Origin: Bacteroidales bacterium
Lineage (GTDB): Bacteria > Bacteroidota > Bacteroidia > Bacteroidales > Muribaculaceae
Assembly (NCBI GenBank): GCA_019415705.1
Contig: DXYS01000065.1
Span: 1 to 48,450 of the forward strand
Direction: 5' to 3'
Length of the DNA stretch: 48,450 bases
This document shows positions 16,146 to 26,000 of this stretch, in pieces. Position numbers and translations under genes: made by a program. The notes under the pieces are model-generated. The model searched no databases. It saw nothing but the letters and a program-made list of their open reading frames with translations, and was not told where the DNA came from. How positions within the stretch are numbered: position 1 is the stretch's first letter; each line of letters begins with the position of its first letter.

Positions 16146-18353
16146 TTATCCGTTTATGCTTTCGGTCAAGCCGCGCTCATAGAGCCGACGGTCAATCTCG
16201 AGTATGACGGGCAGGTTTGCCGAGAGCGACAGGTCGTAGTTGCGCAGGTCGAAGGGCAGCAGGTCATAGTCGCAGATGGCGGGATGGGCCATGGCGGCCT
16301 TTAGCTGACGGGAGCTGACACGACCCTCGGCGAGCGCGGCAGACTCGGCGGCTGTCAGCGGCCTGTAACCTATGAGCAGCTGCTCCATGACCCAGCGGTT
16401 GTGCTCGACGCGGGCGAGCCGGTCGGTCATGATGTTGTCGTAGGAGAGTGGCTCGTTTGATGGTGTGAGGGCAAACGAACGACGTTTTGTGGCGATGGTC
16501 TCGGCGTTGTAGATGTCAGACCAGCGGTTTGCCATCATTGTTTTGCCGGAGCCGTTGGCGATTCTATCCCAGTATGCGGCGAAAGGCCTGAGACTGTCGG
16601 CGGAAGCGGCGTCTGCAACGAGTTGACTGAGATCAGCCGGCTCGCCTTCGGCCGGTTTGTCGGTCCATCGGGTCAGACTGTATACGGCCTCGACGAGCAT
16701 GTGGTTGACCTCGTCGGGCCCGCTGTCGCACATACAGTCTGAAATCATGCCGAATGGTCTGAACTTGCTGAAAACAGAGGTATTGGTCGCGCCTTTTTGG
16801 TCAACATAGCTTTTTGAAATAGAGTCGATGATAGAGTCGACAGTGGGCTGGTTGACAAGCACCTGCAGCGTCTGAGGACTGTCAGTTAGTCCGCGGGGCA
16901 GGCTGACTGCGCAGGCGCAAGCCTCGGCGGTGACATCGTGGCATACGGCTACGGTCACTATGGCGCCGGGCTCGGCGGCAGCGCGCTCCAAGTAGTCTAT
17001 GACTGCAGGGTGGGCAGACACGCCCTCGATAAACTCCCACTCTACGTCGACAAAGTCTTCGCCGAGAGTCGCGCGTTCGTAAGGCGTCGCGTCTGAGAGC
17101 AGTCCGTCATACCATCCCGTGACTGCGTCGGCAAAAACGGGGTCGAACGCAGCCGGATGAGCCGGGGCGGTCTCAGACACCTTGACGAAACGGCGACGGG
17201 AGAGGTCGAAGAGCTCGCGGTAGCGACCCGTGAAGTAGTGCATGTTGACCTCGGCCTCGGGGTCGATAAAGGTGATGCGTGCGCGCAGCCGGCGGTCGCG
17301 CAGATAGTTGGGATAATGGCAGATATGCGCTGCCTCGACAGCCATGGCTGTTCCGGCCGGCGTCATGCCGATTATTATCAGATGCACAAAACGGTCGGAG
17401 TCATAGATGATGCCGTCGTGAGTGTCAAGCGGCTCATAAGTGATATCGTCGCGTGTGGCGATGCGTCCGGCAGCAAGCACCTGCTGAGCCCACGACTCGT
17501 TGATGTTGAAAGGCATGAAGTCGACTATGCTGTCTGCACGGACTATGTCGGTGAATCTGAAGACTTTAAATGTCGAGTTATAGACCATCATCACACGGCA
17601 GGGTATTTTGGTCCGGTTGCCTTCGGCTGCCGCGTCATGGGTCAGGGTGTCAACGAGACGGAAACAGCTCAGCGAGAGGGTGTCGTGCTCGTTGCCGTCA
17701 GTGGCGGCATCTTCGCCTAAGATATAGATGGCGCGGGCCAGATGCAGATTAAGCTCCGAGAGATCAGCCATGGAGTCACGTCGGCCGTGATATACAAGCA
17801 GACGGTTGCGGCAGTCAGCCGGCAGCGCAGAGTTTATCTCGTTGCGCAGCTGTTCGCTGTCGCGGCTGCTCATGACGATGACATATCGCAGTGACGTGTC
17901 GCTCAGAAGGCGGCGGCAGAGCTTGGCTGTCATCGGATGGCCTCCGATGATGACAATGAAATCACGACGGATATTATAGCGTGTCGCGCCTTCCCCCCAG
18001 CGGTCTTTGCGGCTGTCTACCCAGTTGACTAAAGTCGTGATGAGTATGCCGGTGATGAATACTGCGCCGAAGACGGTGATGATGGCCGCGAGCAGGTTGT
18101 TGGGCTCATGTCCCTCGGCTGCGAAGCGCTCGAGCGGGTTAAGCATCTGTGTGAAAACCTGATACTGCGACGCGCCTGTCAGGGCGTTGGCTATCAGATA
18201 GAGCACGAGGAAAAGAATACAGGCTATCAGGGACAGACCTAAAAGCTGCAGCCAGAATTTACCGGACACAAAGAGATCGAACAGGTGAAACCCGTTGCGT
18301 GACAATAAATTGGCGAAGCGGCCGCCCGCCCGGCGTTGTTTGTTTTTTTCCAT
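16146..18353 (-). CDS. Channel-like membrane protein with RCK/TrkA-N-type domains and C-terminal RyR-like domain
   Basis: The start is set at ATG 18353 (735 residues). Two hydrophobic helices at about 33-56 and 87-109 flank a segment that could hold a pore loop. The second is followed by NWVDSRKDRWGEGATRY and then a Rossmann-like strand DFIVIIGGHPMTAKLC (about 131-146), the layout of CASTOR/POLLUX-type ion channels with RCK domains. A second Rossmann-like half begins near HLIIIGMTPAGTAMA (about 322-336). The C-terminal portion (about 635-715) carries RyR-like positions: VEHNRWVMEQLLIGYRPL and AICDYDLLPFDLRNYD. I infer a ligand-gated ion channel; no selectivity motif is certain. Confidence 0.8.
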   Translation of the reverse strand: MEKNKQRRAGGRFANLLSRNGFHLFDLFVSGKFWLQLLGLSLIACILFLVLYLIANALTGASQYQVFTQMLNPLERFAAEGHEPNNLLAAIITVFGAVFITGILITTLVNWVDSRKDRWGEGATRYNIRRDFIVIIGGHPMTAKLCRRLLSDTSLRYVIVMSSRDSEQLRNEINSALPADCRNRLLVYHGRRDSMADLSELNLHLARAIYILGEDAATDGNEHDTLSLSCFRLVDTLTHDAAAEGNRTKIPCRVMMVYNSTFKVFRFTDIVRADSIVDFMPFNINESWAQQVLAAGRIATRDDITYEPLDTHDGIIYDSDRFVHLIIIGMTPAGTAMAVEAAHICHYPNYLRDRRLRARITFIDPEAEVNMHYFTGRYRELFDLSRRRFVKVSETAPAHPAAFDPVFADAVTGWYDGLLSDATPYERATLGEDFVDVEWEFIEGVSAHPAVIDYLERAAAEPGAIVTVAVCHDVTAEACACAVSLPRGLTDSPQTLQVLVNQPTVDSIIDSISKSYVDQKGATNTSVFSKFRPFGMISDCMCDSGPDEVNHMLVEAVYSLTRWTDKPAEGEPADLSQLVADAASADSLRPFAAYWDRIANGSGKTMMANRWSDIYNAETIATKRRSFALTPSNEPLSYDNIMTDRLARVEHNRWVMEQLLIGYRPLTAAESAALAEGRVSSRQLKAAMAHPAICDYDLLPFDLRNYDLSLSANLPVILEIDRRLYERGLTESING

Positions 18354-18362
18354 AGCTATCGA

Positions 18363-18370
18363 CAAATATA
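18363..18370 (-). promoter_or_regulatory. -7 promoter box of the RyR operon
   Basis: Read on the minus strand this is TATATTTG, ending 9 bases before the ATG at 18353. The transcript would have almost no 5' leader. No clear -33 box is visible. Confidence 0.4.
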
Positions 18371-18566
18371 CGAATAAAAGTAAAATATAAGGTCATATAT
18401 TGACGTATCTGCTATTTATTTTGCGTTATCCGTGATAAATTAATGAGCAGAGGCGGTTGTTCGCCGGAAATATCTTAAATTCGCAAATAAAAACAAGCAT
18501 TACGAACGATGCCTGTCAAGCGCTCTGCCTCTCATGGATTTTGGCGTAATTTAAAACATCAGGATA

Positions 18567-20639
18567 ATGGATAAGAATGAGTTTCTTAACGGCATAATAC
18601 CGGGTAATTATTTTATTACCAAATCGATGGAGCTGACTAAAAGCCAAAGTTCCGGCACTCTGTGGTATACCAAAAAGTTTATCGTATTATATTATTACAT
18701 CTTCCTGAATAACAATATTACGACATTAGCGGTAGCAGCCGAAATCCGAAATATATTTGATGAATATATCAATTCGCTGCCGGAAGAATTACATGACAAA
18801 GCGAACGAATTTTTCTACTCCTCAGCTGAAGTCGCAGATTTAAGGAGTGACAAGTTTAAATTATTCGGAGATTTTGCCGGTCAAAAGCAATTTGCTGATG
18901 ATGCCGAAAGAATCAGCTATTACGAAAGCGCCAAGAAGTATTATTTTGCGTTTCTGATGGAATCCGGCGGACAGTCAGGCGTAAAAGCATACATAAAAGA
19001 CAGTCTGTATAAAGATGATTTTGTATATAGCGACATAGATAATATTATCCGTCATTATGCGGATAATAACGGATATAACACAAAAGTATATAAAACGCCG
19101 GATGCTTATGTCTCGGGGATACGTAATGATTATATGGCTTTTGTGCGGAATGAGAGGCAGATACTATTTTATTACGGTTTCTTTCACTCGAAATCAAGCG
19201 GAAGTAACGATTTGGAATTCAGCAGCTTGACACCTTTAGGCGAATTCGCTCTAAACAGTAATTATTATGAACTGATAGCATTATGGGAACATCAAAAAGT
19301 GAAAATGGTGTCTCAGCCGGTAAATATAGAAATACGAGGATTAGAGAATAGCCGCATTGGCAACAGTGATTTTTTCACTGTTAACATAAATCCTTATCTT
19401 ACAATACTGCGAAGCCTGAAAAGTACATCCGGTTTTTCAAAAGACTCGTATCAGTATATTATTTCGAGATTGCCGGAATATCCCGATGACGGGGTTATAG
19501 ATACGTCAGACCATTTCTTGAAAAGCATTATAGCCAAAGTGAAGGGATTTAACCGCAAAGCTGATGTAGAGTCAGAAGATTTTACAAAAGAACTGCTTAA
19601 ATACCTCCTCGGGATACGTAGTGACCTCAGCGTAGATAATGGTGCAAATCCATTAGGATTATGCAAATGGAGCAAAGACGGTGTCTCTGTCACTGACCTC
19701 AACAGATTGGATAGATTAATTGAAATATACTCTGTATTATGTGATTATAAAATCAAAAAATATTCGGATGTAATACAGAATGGAGCAGCCGAGTTAAAAA
19801 GGCAATATATCTGTAAAGCGGCGGGTGCTCATTATACATTAGACCCTCAAATAAAAATAGCATGGGATATGTATAACATTCATCCTGATATTTTTATACT
19901 TCTTTCTGTTTGCGTATTACTATCGGAAGCGAAATCCGGCCAGTCTTTTGCATCAGACAGCATTGATGATTTTGTCAAAGATATTCGAGAACTATGTCCG
20001 AATATCTTGAAAAAATTGGGCATGTATAGCAAATCAGCACTAAAGAGAGAATTAAAAAATATATTAAATGCCTTTACTGAAAAGACATTCGATGCGTATC
20101 TGTTAAATAACAGCGATAATTACAGCAACTCTATCGCAAGTCATCTTAATGTCTCATTAGCTGATTTAGAAAAGAAAATAAAGGAATTTTCAGGGAAGGC
20201 ACCCGAGTATGTTGACGGAGTTCGCAAAAGAAATATGGCGCTTATCGGTTTGATAAAGTCTTATAATCTTCAAAAGTATTCTGCAAACGGCGAAGTGCTT
20301 AAGTGTGAATGTTGCGGCAATCCGACATTCATTACTTATAAAAAAGAATCTTATGTAGAATATCACCATATGATACCGTTTAGTGAATATGACGGTCCTG
20401 ATAACAGTCTTAACATTTTAGCCCTTTGTCCGATGTGTCACAGGAAATTCCATTTCTTGAGCCGCGAGGATAAACAGCCGCTTTATGCCGGCATTTCCGA
20501 TAACAGCTATGCTAAGTTGTCGGTAGAAAACAGATTGGTCAGATTATATGACGAACATCAACTCAAATCTTATCAGCTGGAATTTTTGCTGGCGGATAAG
20601 GCGATAGATGAAGAAACTTACAACCGAATAATAAACTGA
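18567..20639 (+). CDS. HNH-family restriction endonuclease (probable Type II/IIS)
   Basis: This 690-residue protein has a large, alpha-helical N-terminal region (about 1-560) of no family I recognise, rich in Tyr, Lys and Asn. It ends in a zinc-supported HNH nuclease domain: CECCG at 580-584, the catalytic YHHMIPF with His600-His601, NSLNILALC and CPMCH at 621-625. It is encoded directly before two DNA methyltransferases (4-base gap), so it is most simply the restriction enzyme of the set. One nuclease with two different methyltransferases is typical of asymmetric recognition sites. The operon is much AT-richer than the surrounding genes, a sign of transfer. Confidence 0.87.
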   Translation: MDKNEFLNGIIPGNYFITKSMELTKSQSSGTLWYTKKFIVLYYYIFLNNNITTLAVAAEIRNIFDEYINSLPEELHDKANEFFYSSAEVADLRSDKFKLFGDFAGQKQFADDAERISYYESAKKYYFAFLMESGGQSGVKAYIKDSLYKDDFVYSDIDNIIRHYADNNGYNTKVYKTPDAYVSGIRNDYMAFVRNERQILFYYGFFHSKSSGSNDLEFSSLTPLGEFALNSNYYELIALWEHQKVKMVSQPVNIEIRGLENSRIGNSDFFTVNINPYLTILRSLKSTSGFSKDSYQYIISRLPEYPDDGVIDTSDHFLKSIIAKVKGFNRKADVESEDFTKELLKYLLGIRSDLSVDNGANPLGLCKWSKDGVSVTDLNRLDRLIEIYSVLCDYKIKKYSDVIQNGAAELKRQYICKAAGAHYTLDPQIKIAWDMYNIHPDIFILLSVCVLLSEAKSGQSFASDSIDDFVKDIRELCPNILKKLGMYSKSALKRELKNILNAFTEKTFDAYLLNNSDNYSNSIASHLNVSLADLEKKIKEFSGKAPEYVDGVRKRNMALIGLIKSYNLQKYSANGEVLKCECCGNPTFITYKKESYVEYHHMIPFSEYDGPDNSLNILALCPMCHRKFHFLSREDKQPLYAGISDNSYAKLSVENRLVRLYDEHQLKSYQLEFLLADKAIDEETYNRIIN

Positions 20640-20643
20640 TATA

Positions 20644-21453
20644 ATGTATCGAAGAGATATTAAACGATATTTAGGGCGTATTATTAACGGTAACTGCGCA
20701 GAAGTATTGTCTGAAATAAAAAGCAATAGTGTGGACTTGATTGTGACAAGCCCGCCCTACGATGATTTGCGTGATTACAAAAAAGATGCGGTTTGGGACT
20801 TTGACAGTTTTAAAAAAATAGCGAAACAAATATTCCGGGTCGTGAAAGACGGAGGGGTGGTCGTCTGGGTTGTCGGTGACTCGGTTATAAACGGTAACAA
20901 ATCGCTTACCGGCTATAGACAGGCTCTGTACTTCCAGCAGATAGGCTTTAATGTATATGATGTTATAATTTATGAAAAGGCCGGCACGGCACCCCCTCAC
21001 AAAAACAGATATTTTAATGCGTATGAATATATGTTTGTTTTGTCAAAGGGCTTGCCGAAAACCATACATCTTATAAAAGACAAACCGAACAAATGGGCCG
21101 GTTATACCACTTTCGGCGAAGTAACCAGACGAGAGCAAGACGGCACGCTCACGAATAAAGGGAAAAAGGTCATAAATGAATATGGCATCCGGACCAATAT
21201 CTGGCGATACAACAACGGCAAAGGATTCGCTACAAAGGATGAAATAGCTTATGAACATCCGGCTATATTCCCCGAGAAATTGGTGGAAGACCATATTATT
21301 TCTTGGTCGAATGAGGGAGACATTGTATTGGACCCGTTCTGCGGAAGCGGTACGGTGCCAAAGATTGCGTCTTTACTTAAGAGAAGGTGGTCAGGTATTG
21401 AGATTTCAAAAGAATACTGCGAAATTGCTAATAAAAGATTGGGTATAGAATGA
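20644..21453 (+). CDS. DNA methyltransferase, N6_N4 (beta-class) type
   Basis: This 269-residue enzyme has the catalytic SPPY motif at residues 36-39 near the N-terminus and the AdoMet-binding DPFCGSGT motif at 230-237 near the C-terminus, with the target-recognition region between them: the order of beta-class amino-methyltransferases. SPPY is frequent in N4-cytosine enzymes but not exclusive to them, so the modified base is open. The segment NKYMFVLSKG-like (EYMFVLSKGLPKTI) and the late HPAIFPEKLVEDHIISWS are family hallmarks. Its stop overlaps the start of the next methyltransferase gene (ATGA). Confidence 0.92.
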   Translation: MYRRDIKRYLGRIINGNCAEVLSEIKSNSVDLIVTSPPYDDLRDYKKDAVWDFDSFKKIAKQIFRVVKDGGVVVWVVGDSVINGNKSLTGYRQALYFQQIGFNVYDVIIYEKAGTAPPHKNRYFNAYEYMFVLSKGLPKTIHLIKDKPNKWAGYTTFGEVTRREQDGTLTNKGKKVINEYGIRTNIWRYNNGKGFATKDEIAYEHPAIFPEKLVEDHIISWSNEGDIVLDPFCGSGTVPKIASLLKRRWSGIEISKEYCEIANKRLGIE

Positions 21454-22838
21454 TTGGCTCTCTTGTTATTAAAGATACGATACAAAACAGTATTACTTTA
21501 TTATCAAGCTATAAAGACAAGTTGGATAATAGTGCCAACGTATTTGTATTTGTCCGTAATGAAGTAGACGCAACCGGCGATGTTATAAACGATTTTTTAG
21601 ATATAATAGATTATACTGTTAAAAACGGATATTATTATGTAAATACGATTGTTGCGCCCGCCAAGGAATGTGCTGCTTCAGAACTTCCGGATAATGTGCT
21701 TTATATAGTATGGTTAGCATTGAATAAAGACCATTATTTCAACAAAGACGCCATAAGGGAAAGTCATATCTGGAAAGATGTCGAATGGGGCAAGCGTGCA
21801 CGAAATTATAACCCCAAAGGTAAAGATCCCGGTAATGTGTGGATTCCGACTAAAGATGACGGAAAAGCAAACATAACGGAACATATCCTTTTAGATACAT
21901 CTGCATTAATCAAACGTATATTAAGTTGCTCCGCACAAGAGGGACTGGAAACACTGTTGGTTACTTCTGACGATATCAACACATTGGAACTCGACAGTAG
22001 GATAAATGTAAAACCCATCGCTAAAGACGATGCCAAAAGCGACGTAAGCCCTTATTATACAGACCCCGAAGTAAAGCAACCGACCGAAATTACAGGTACG
22101 GTAATATGGGGTACATCGGAAAACATGGGTAAAATCCCGGACAACAGTATAAGTGTAGTTGTTACATCTCCGCCATATTGGGATTTAAAAGATTACTTCA
22201 AAGAAGGTCAGATCGGACAAGAGCCATATCCTATCTACCTCAATCGTTTGAACAAAGTATGGAGAGAATGTTTTAAAAAACTGAATGACACAGGCTCACT
22301 TTGGATAAACATTAATATCAGGACCAAAAACGGCAAAGTAATCCTTATCCCTAAAGATTTTATTATTCAATGTAAGAGAATAGGATTTCATTACAAAGGT
22401 ATTCTGATCTGGCATAAATCTTCCGGTATTCCCACCCACGATAAGAATATCGTTGACAGACATGAATACGTATTAGTATTTTCAAAATCTGAAAAGCTGA
22501 AACTTAACAACAGCATAACCTCATATCACGACTACAAAAATGAAGTTATCAACGGGGGCGTATTCTGGAATATCAACAGGAAAGCCGGCAGTGTAGGAAA
22601 GCATTTCATACATCCCGCAATCTATCCTAATGAGTTGGTTTCAAGAATTGTTAAAGCTACCACTGACGAAAATGAAACGGTACTTGACCCGTTCTTGGGG
22701 AGTGGCACAACATTAGTGGCTTCTGTTACGGACGGAAGGAATTGTATCGGATATGAGTATAATGAAGGTTTTAAGGAGTTAATACAAAGCAGAATCAACA
22801 ATGAAACAGAATCGGGCGATTACAAAATAAACTTGTAA
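21450..22838 (+). CDS. DNA methyltransferase with an N-terminal degenerate methyltransferase half
   Basis: The C-terminal part (about 205-462) is a complete beta-class methyltransferase: SPPYWDLKDY from residue 240, a target region, HPAIYPNELVSRIV and DPFLGSGT from residue 413. The first about 200 residues look like the second half of another methyltransferase: NKDHYFNKDAIRESHIWKDV, then RNYNPKGKDPGNVW and ITEHILLDTSALIKRILSCS, the stretch that normally leads into motif I. Here it runs into EGLETLLVTSDD, so DPFxGSGT is lost, and no SPPY is present at the front. This half is probably catalytically dead and may help in target recognition or assembly. The gene overlaps the preceding methyltransferase by 4 bases. 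Confidence 0.88.
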   Translation: MIGSLVIKDTIQNSITLLSSYKDKLDNSANVFVFVRNEVDATGDVINDFLDIIDYTVKNGYYYVNTIVAPAKECAASELPDNVLYIVWLALNKDHYFNKDAIRESHIWKDVEWGKRARNYNPKGKDPGNVWIPTKDDGKANITEHILLDTSALIKRILSCSAQEGLETLLVTSDDINTLELDSRINVKPIAKDDAKSDVSPYYTDPEVKQPTEITGTVIWGTSENMGKIPDNSISVVVTSPPYWDLKDYFKEGQIGQEPYPIYLNRLNKVWRECFKKLNDTGSLWININIRTKNGKVILIPKDFIIQCKRIGFHYKGILIWHKSSGIPTHDKNIVDRHEYVLVFSKSEKLKLNNSITSYHDYKNEVINGGVFWNINRKAGSVGKHFIHPAIYPNELVSRIVKATTDENETVLDPFLGSGTTLVASVTDGRNCIGYEYNEGFKELIQSRINNETESGDYKINL

Positions 22839-22871
22839 TTTGATTTGTAAAAATCGTAAGGACGTGCGGTT

Positions 22872-22964
22872 TCAATAATGCTCTAAAGAGCGAGTGAGGG
22901 AGTTACGTATGATGGCGTATAACTAAGGAGGTTTCATAACTGTCACGAGCAGACCGAAGCGAGT
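22872..22964 (-). pseudogene. Decayed 3' end of a WYL-regulator gene
   Basis: On the minus strand, reading towards the stop at 22874-22872, the frame gives a Phe-Gly pair, VTVMKPP, a stop, then LYAIIRNSLTRSLEHY and stop. The intact WYL protein at 27899-28792 ends YGPRVTVMEPPELRAIIRDS, then LTRSLEHY and stop. The match is gapless over about 85 bases, roughly 70 per cent identical by eye, with the Glu codon mutated to TAG. Nothing upstream of 22964 continues the similarity. A little of the downstream flank (CGTAA...GCGGTTTC, 22856-22872) also resembles the flank of the intact gene. Confidence 0.8.
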
Positions 22965-22967
22965 GGT

Positions 22968-23013
22968 TATAAAACAAGAGACTGCGTCGCAATCTGTTTT
23001 GCGACGCAGTCTC
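22968..23013 (-). terminator. Intrinsic terminator of the 1524-residue protein gene
   Basis: A perfect 14-base stem (GAGACTGCGTCGCA at 22978-22991 with TGCGACGCAGTCTC at 23000-23013, 8-base loop) lies 23 bases after the stop codon. On the minus strand it is followed by TTGTTTTATAA. Confidence 0.85.
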
Positions 23014-23036
23014 AATATGGGTGGGATTATCGGGGT

Positions 23037-26000
23037 TTATTGCACGCTTACCTTGTAAGAGTGATTGCCGACTGTGACAATGTAGAACGCGGGGAGGACA
23101 TCGACGGCAAATGTGCCCTCGACGTCGTCAGATACGATGACTTTTCCATCGATTGTGACTACAGTCACATGATGTCCGTCGGCTCCGTCGACTACAATCG
23201 TGTGTCCGTTGACTGAGACAGAGACACCTCCTGCGATTTCGTCGATTGACGACAGTGCCGAAACGCTTTGAGGAGCTGATTCGCCGAGATTATAGACAAC
23301 CTTGACGCTGTAGACCGATGAGGCGGGCGTATGGTCGGCCGAGGGAATGGTATAGCTTGTCTCTTGGACAGGTGTGTCGTTGAGCTTTTTGTCACCGCGA
23401 TAGATGTCGTAACCGTTGATTTCGAGCAAATCGTGGATAGAGCCGGCCTCGTAGGTGACGTCGTCAATCATGAGCATATAGCATCCGGTTGCCGAGCTGC
23501 GCAGAGCCATGTAGCGCGCTCCTTCGGGGAGATCAACCGAGTAGAGTGTCCATTCGCCCGGGACGGACCTAACGTCCTCGACGAGTATGAAGTCGTCGGT
23601 GTCGAGGCTGCCGGTGCTGTAGTAAACGCTCATGTGTTCGGCCAGATATGACTGATAGCTCTTGGCGTAGAGCGTAACGGTCTGAGCCTTGCCGCTGAGG
23701 TAGGGTGAAATCGCCCAGTCGTCTACCTCACCGTCGTCGCTGCGGTAAAGCGAGGCGAAGAATTTTTTGCCGCTGTGAGGCTTGAACGAGTTGTTGTCGG
23801 CGAGGTTTGCCATCTCGGTATCAAAGACAAAGAACGAGCGTGTGTCCTGTCCGGCTGTCATGCCGGGCAGAGGATAACCGTAGAGTCCTCCGACCGGTTT
23901 GTTGTCGCGGTCGACGGTCGTCCAGCCCTCGGGGTCGGGACCAAAGCCTTCGAAGTCTTCAAAGTCTTCGGTAACGGTGACGGCCTCGCCTTTTGTCAGG
24001 ACGGGTGCGTCCCAACTGAGTGTGAATCCTTCTGACGAGGATTGTCCCTTGAGGTTGAGAACGGTGGGGTATGTGTTGTGTTTGGGAGCGACCGAAATCT
24101 GTTCGGATTTGTTATTTTCAGTCCGTGAATCGGTTGCAAGGATAACTTCAGCCGAGAGAACCACAGGCTCGGTGGCGACGGCCGACATCGTTTGCGGGAA
24201 ACTTGCCGTAATTGTGACTCCGGGCTCGATGGCGTCAATGTGGAGAGTGGCGGCGTCCTTACCGTCGGCTGTCAGTCTGACGTCAAATCCGCCCACGGCG
24301 ACGGGAGTGTTGTTGCCTATTTTGACATCGACAGTGAAGTCGGCGCCTGCCATGACGGTTTCGGGAGCCTGAATGTCACGAACGGCAAGGTCGTCGGTGT
24401 AGCTGTTGCCTACATGTATGTTGTCAAATAGCATGTTGGCGTGGGTTTTGACAACACCTTCGAGACGTATCTCGACAGTCTTGTTGACGTAGGCGTCGAG
24501 CGGCACGATGACCGGAACCCAGCCCTCGGTCTCGCCGAGAGAGCTGATGGTGAAGTTTTTGAGCAGAGTCCACTCCGAGGTGCGGGATTCGCGGATATAT
24601 ACGTTCACTTCATTGAGGTCGGGTTTGCCGGCCTCGATGATGTTCCAAGCAAAGAAACTCAGTTGCGGTTTCTCGCAGTCTTCGAGAGTTATTTTTCCGG
24701 ACATCAGCGACGAGCGGTCGTCGACGTTTGTGCCGGACAGTTTCAGGAAGCCGTTGTCGCCGTCCTGAGAGGAGGCACCCTCGACCTCGCGGTCGATGAC
24801 CATTTGCCACTGAGCCAGACCTTCAGTGAATCCCGAACTCCACGGATAGGTGAGATATCCCTCGGGAATGCTCTCGGCAAAGTCGCTGAATGGTGTTCCG
24901 GCAGGAATCATGGGTGACACCGTGCCGGCATATTCTTTGCCGACAAAAGCAAATACGCAATACTGAACGAAGTCCTGCTCGCCCTCGTCGAGCGCACGCA
25001 AGGTGAATTCGGTGTCGGTGATATTCTCGATATAAGCCTCCCAAGTCTTATTCTCGACATTGTATGTCGCAATCGTGTAAGTCAGCAGGCCGGGTTTGAT
25101 TGTTTTGCCGTTTACGTCGGTTGTGACGGGTTGCCAAGTGATTTTAACCTCGCCGTCGTTGTCGGTTTCGATGATGTTGACCTCTGTCGGCGCGAGAGGT
25201 TTGCCGATGCCGACAAATGCGGTCACGGAGGCTGATTCGCCCTCGCCGCCTTCGTTTGCGGCCACAACAGAGTATGTCACCTCACCGGAGGCCTCGGGCG
25301 TGTCGGTGAAACTGTATGGGCTGCCCGGAGTCGGGTTGTCGAAAGTCTTGACGGAGACGCCGTCGCGTTTCACCTCGATTGAGGCCAGTTGAGATATCGT
25401 GTTGCCGGCAAAGTCGGTTGTCGGAGCCGTGAACGCGATGTCGACCGAAAAGTCGCCGTTCATGTCGGGAGAGGCTTTCAGGTCTGTGACGGCGCTCGGG
25501 GTGGGCACACCTACGTATTCCTTGATTTCGATGTCGTCGAGGTATAGGTTGAAGTTCTTGGGGTCGGAGATGCTGTGGAAACCGATGAAGTAGACTCCGT
25601 CAGCATCGGGAATGATGTATTTGCTGAACGGCACCGGAGTGTTGATTGTCAGCAGAGTGGCCGGGAGTATCTGTTCGGTCATCGCATCTGCCGTAGCGGC
25701 TTTGCCCATTTTCACTTCGAGACGTTCGGGATAGTTGACGTAGCTGCATGATGATGTGAAAGAGAGTGTGTATATCTTACCGGCCAGAAGTTTGACGGGG
25801 GGAGTTATCAGCCAGTCGTCGACATTGCCCTCGTTTGAGTAAGAGCACATGGCTTTCTTCTGCTGGGTGTAGTATGACCAAGTCTTTCCGTCTTTGTTGG
25901 CGTCGATGATTGTGAAACCGGCCATGTCTTCGGCGGTCTCAAACGTGTTTGTATAGGGAACCTTAATCGAGCCGAGCGACAGAGAGTTGGATGTCGCCGC

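Noticed and set aside
17157..17720. Plus-strand frame opposite the RyR-channel gene
   Set aside because: It is a shadow of a well-supported minus-strand coding region, with no export signal, motif or promoter.
18440..18540. Imperfect inverted repeat before the HNH gene as a control-protein operator
   Set aside because: The arms match only in short blocks and no controller gene is present in the operon.
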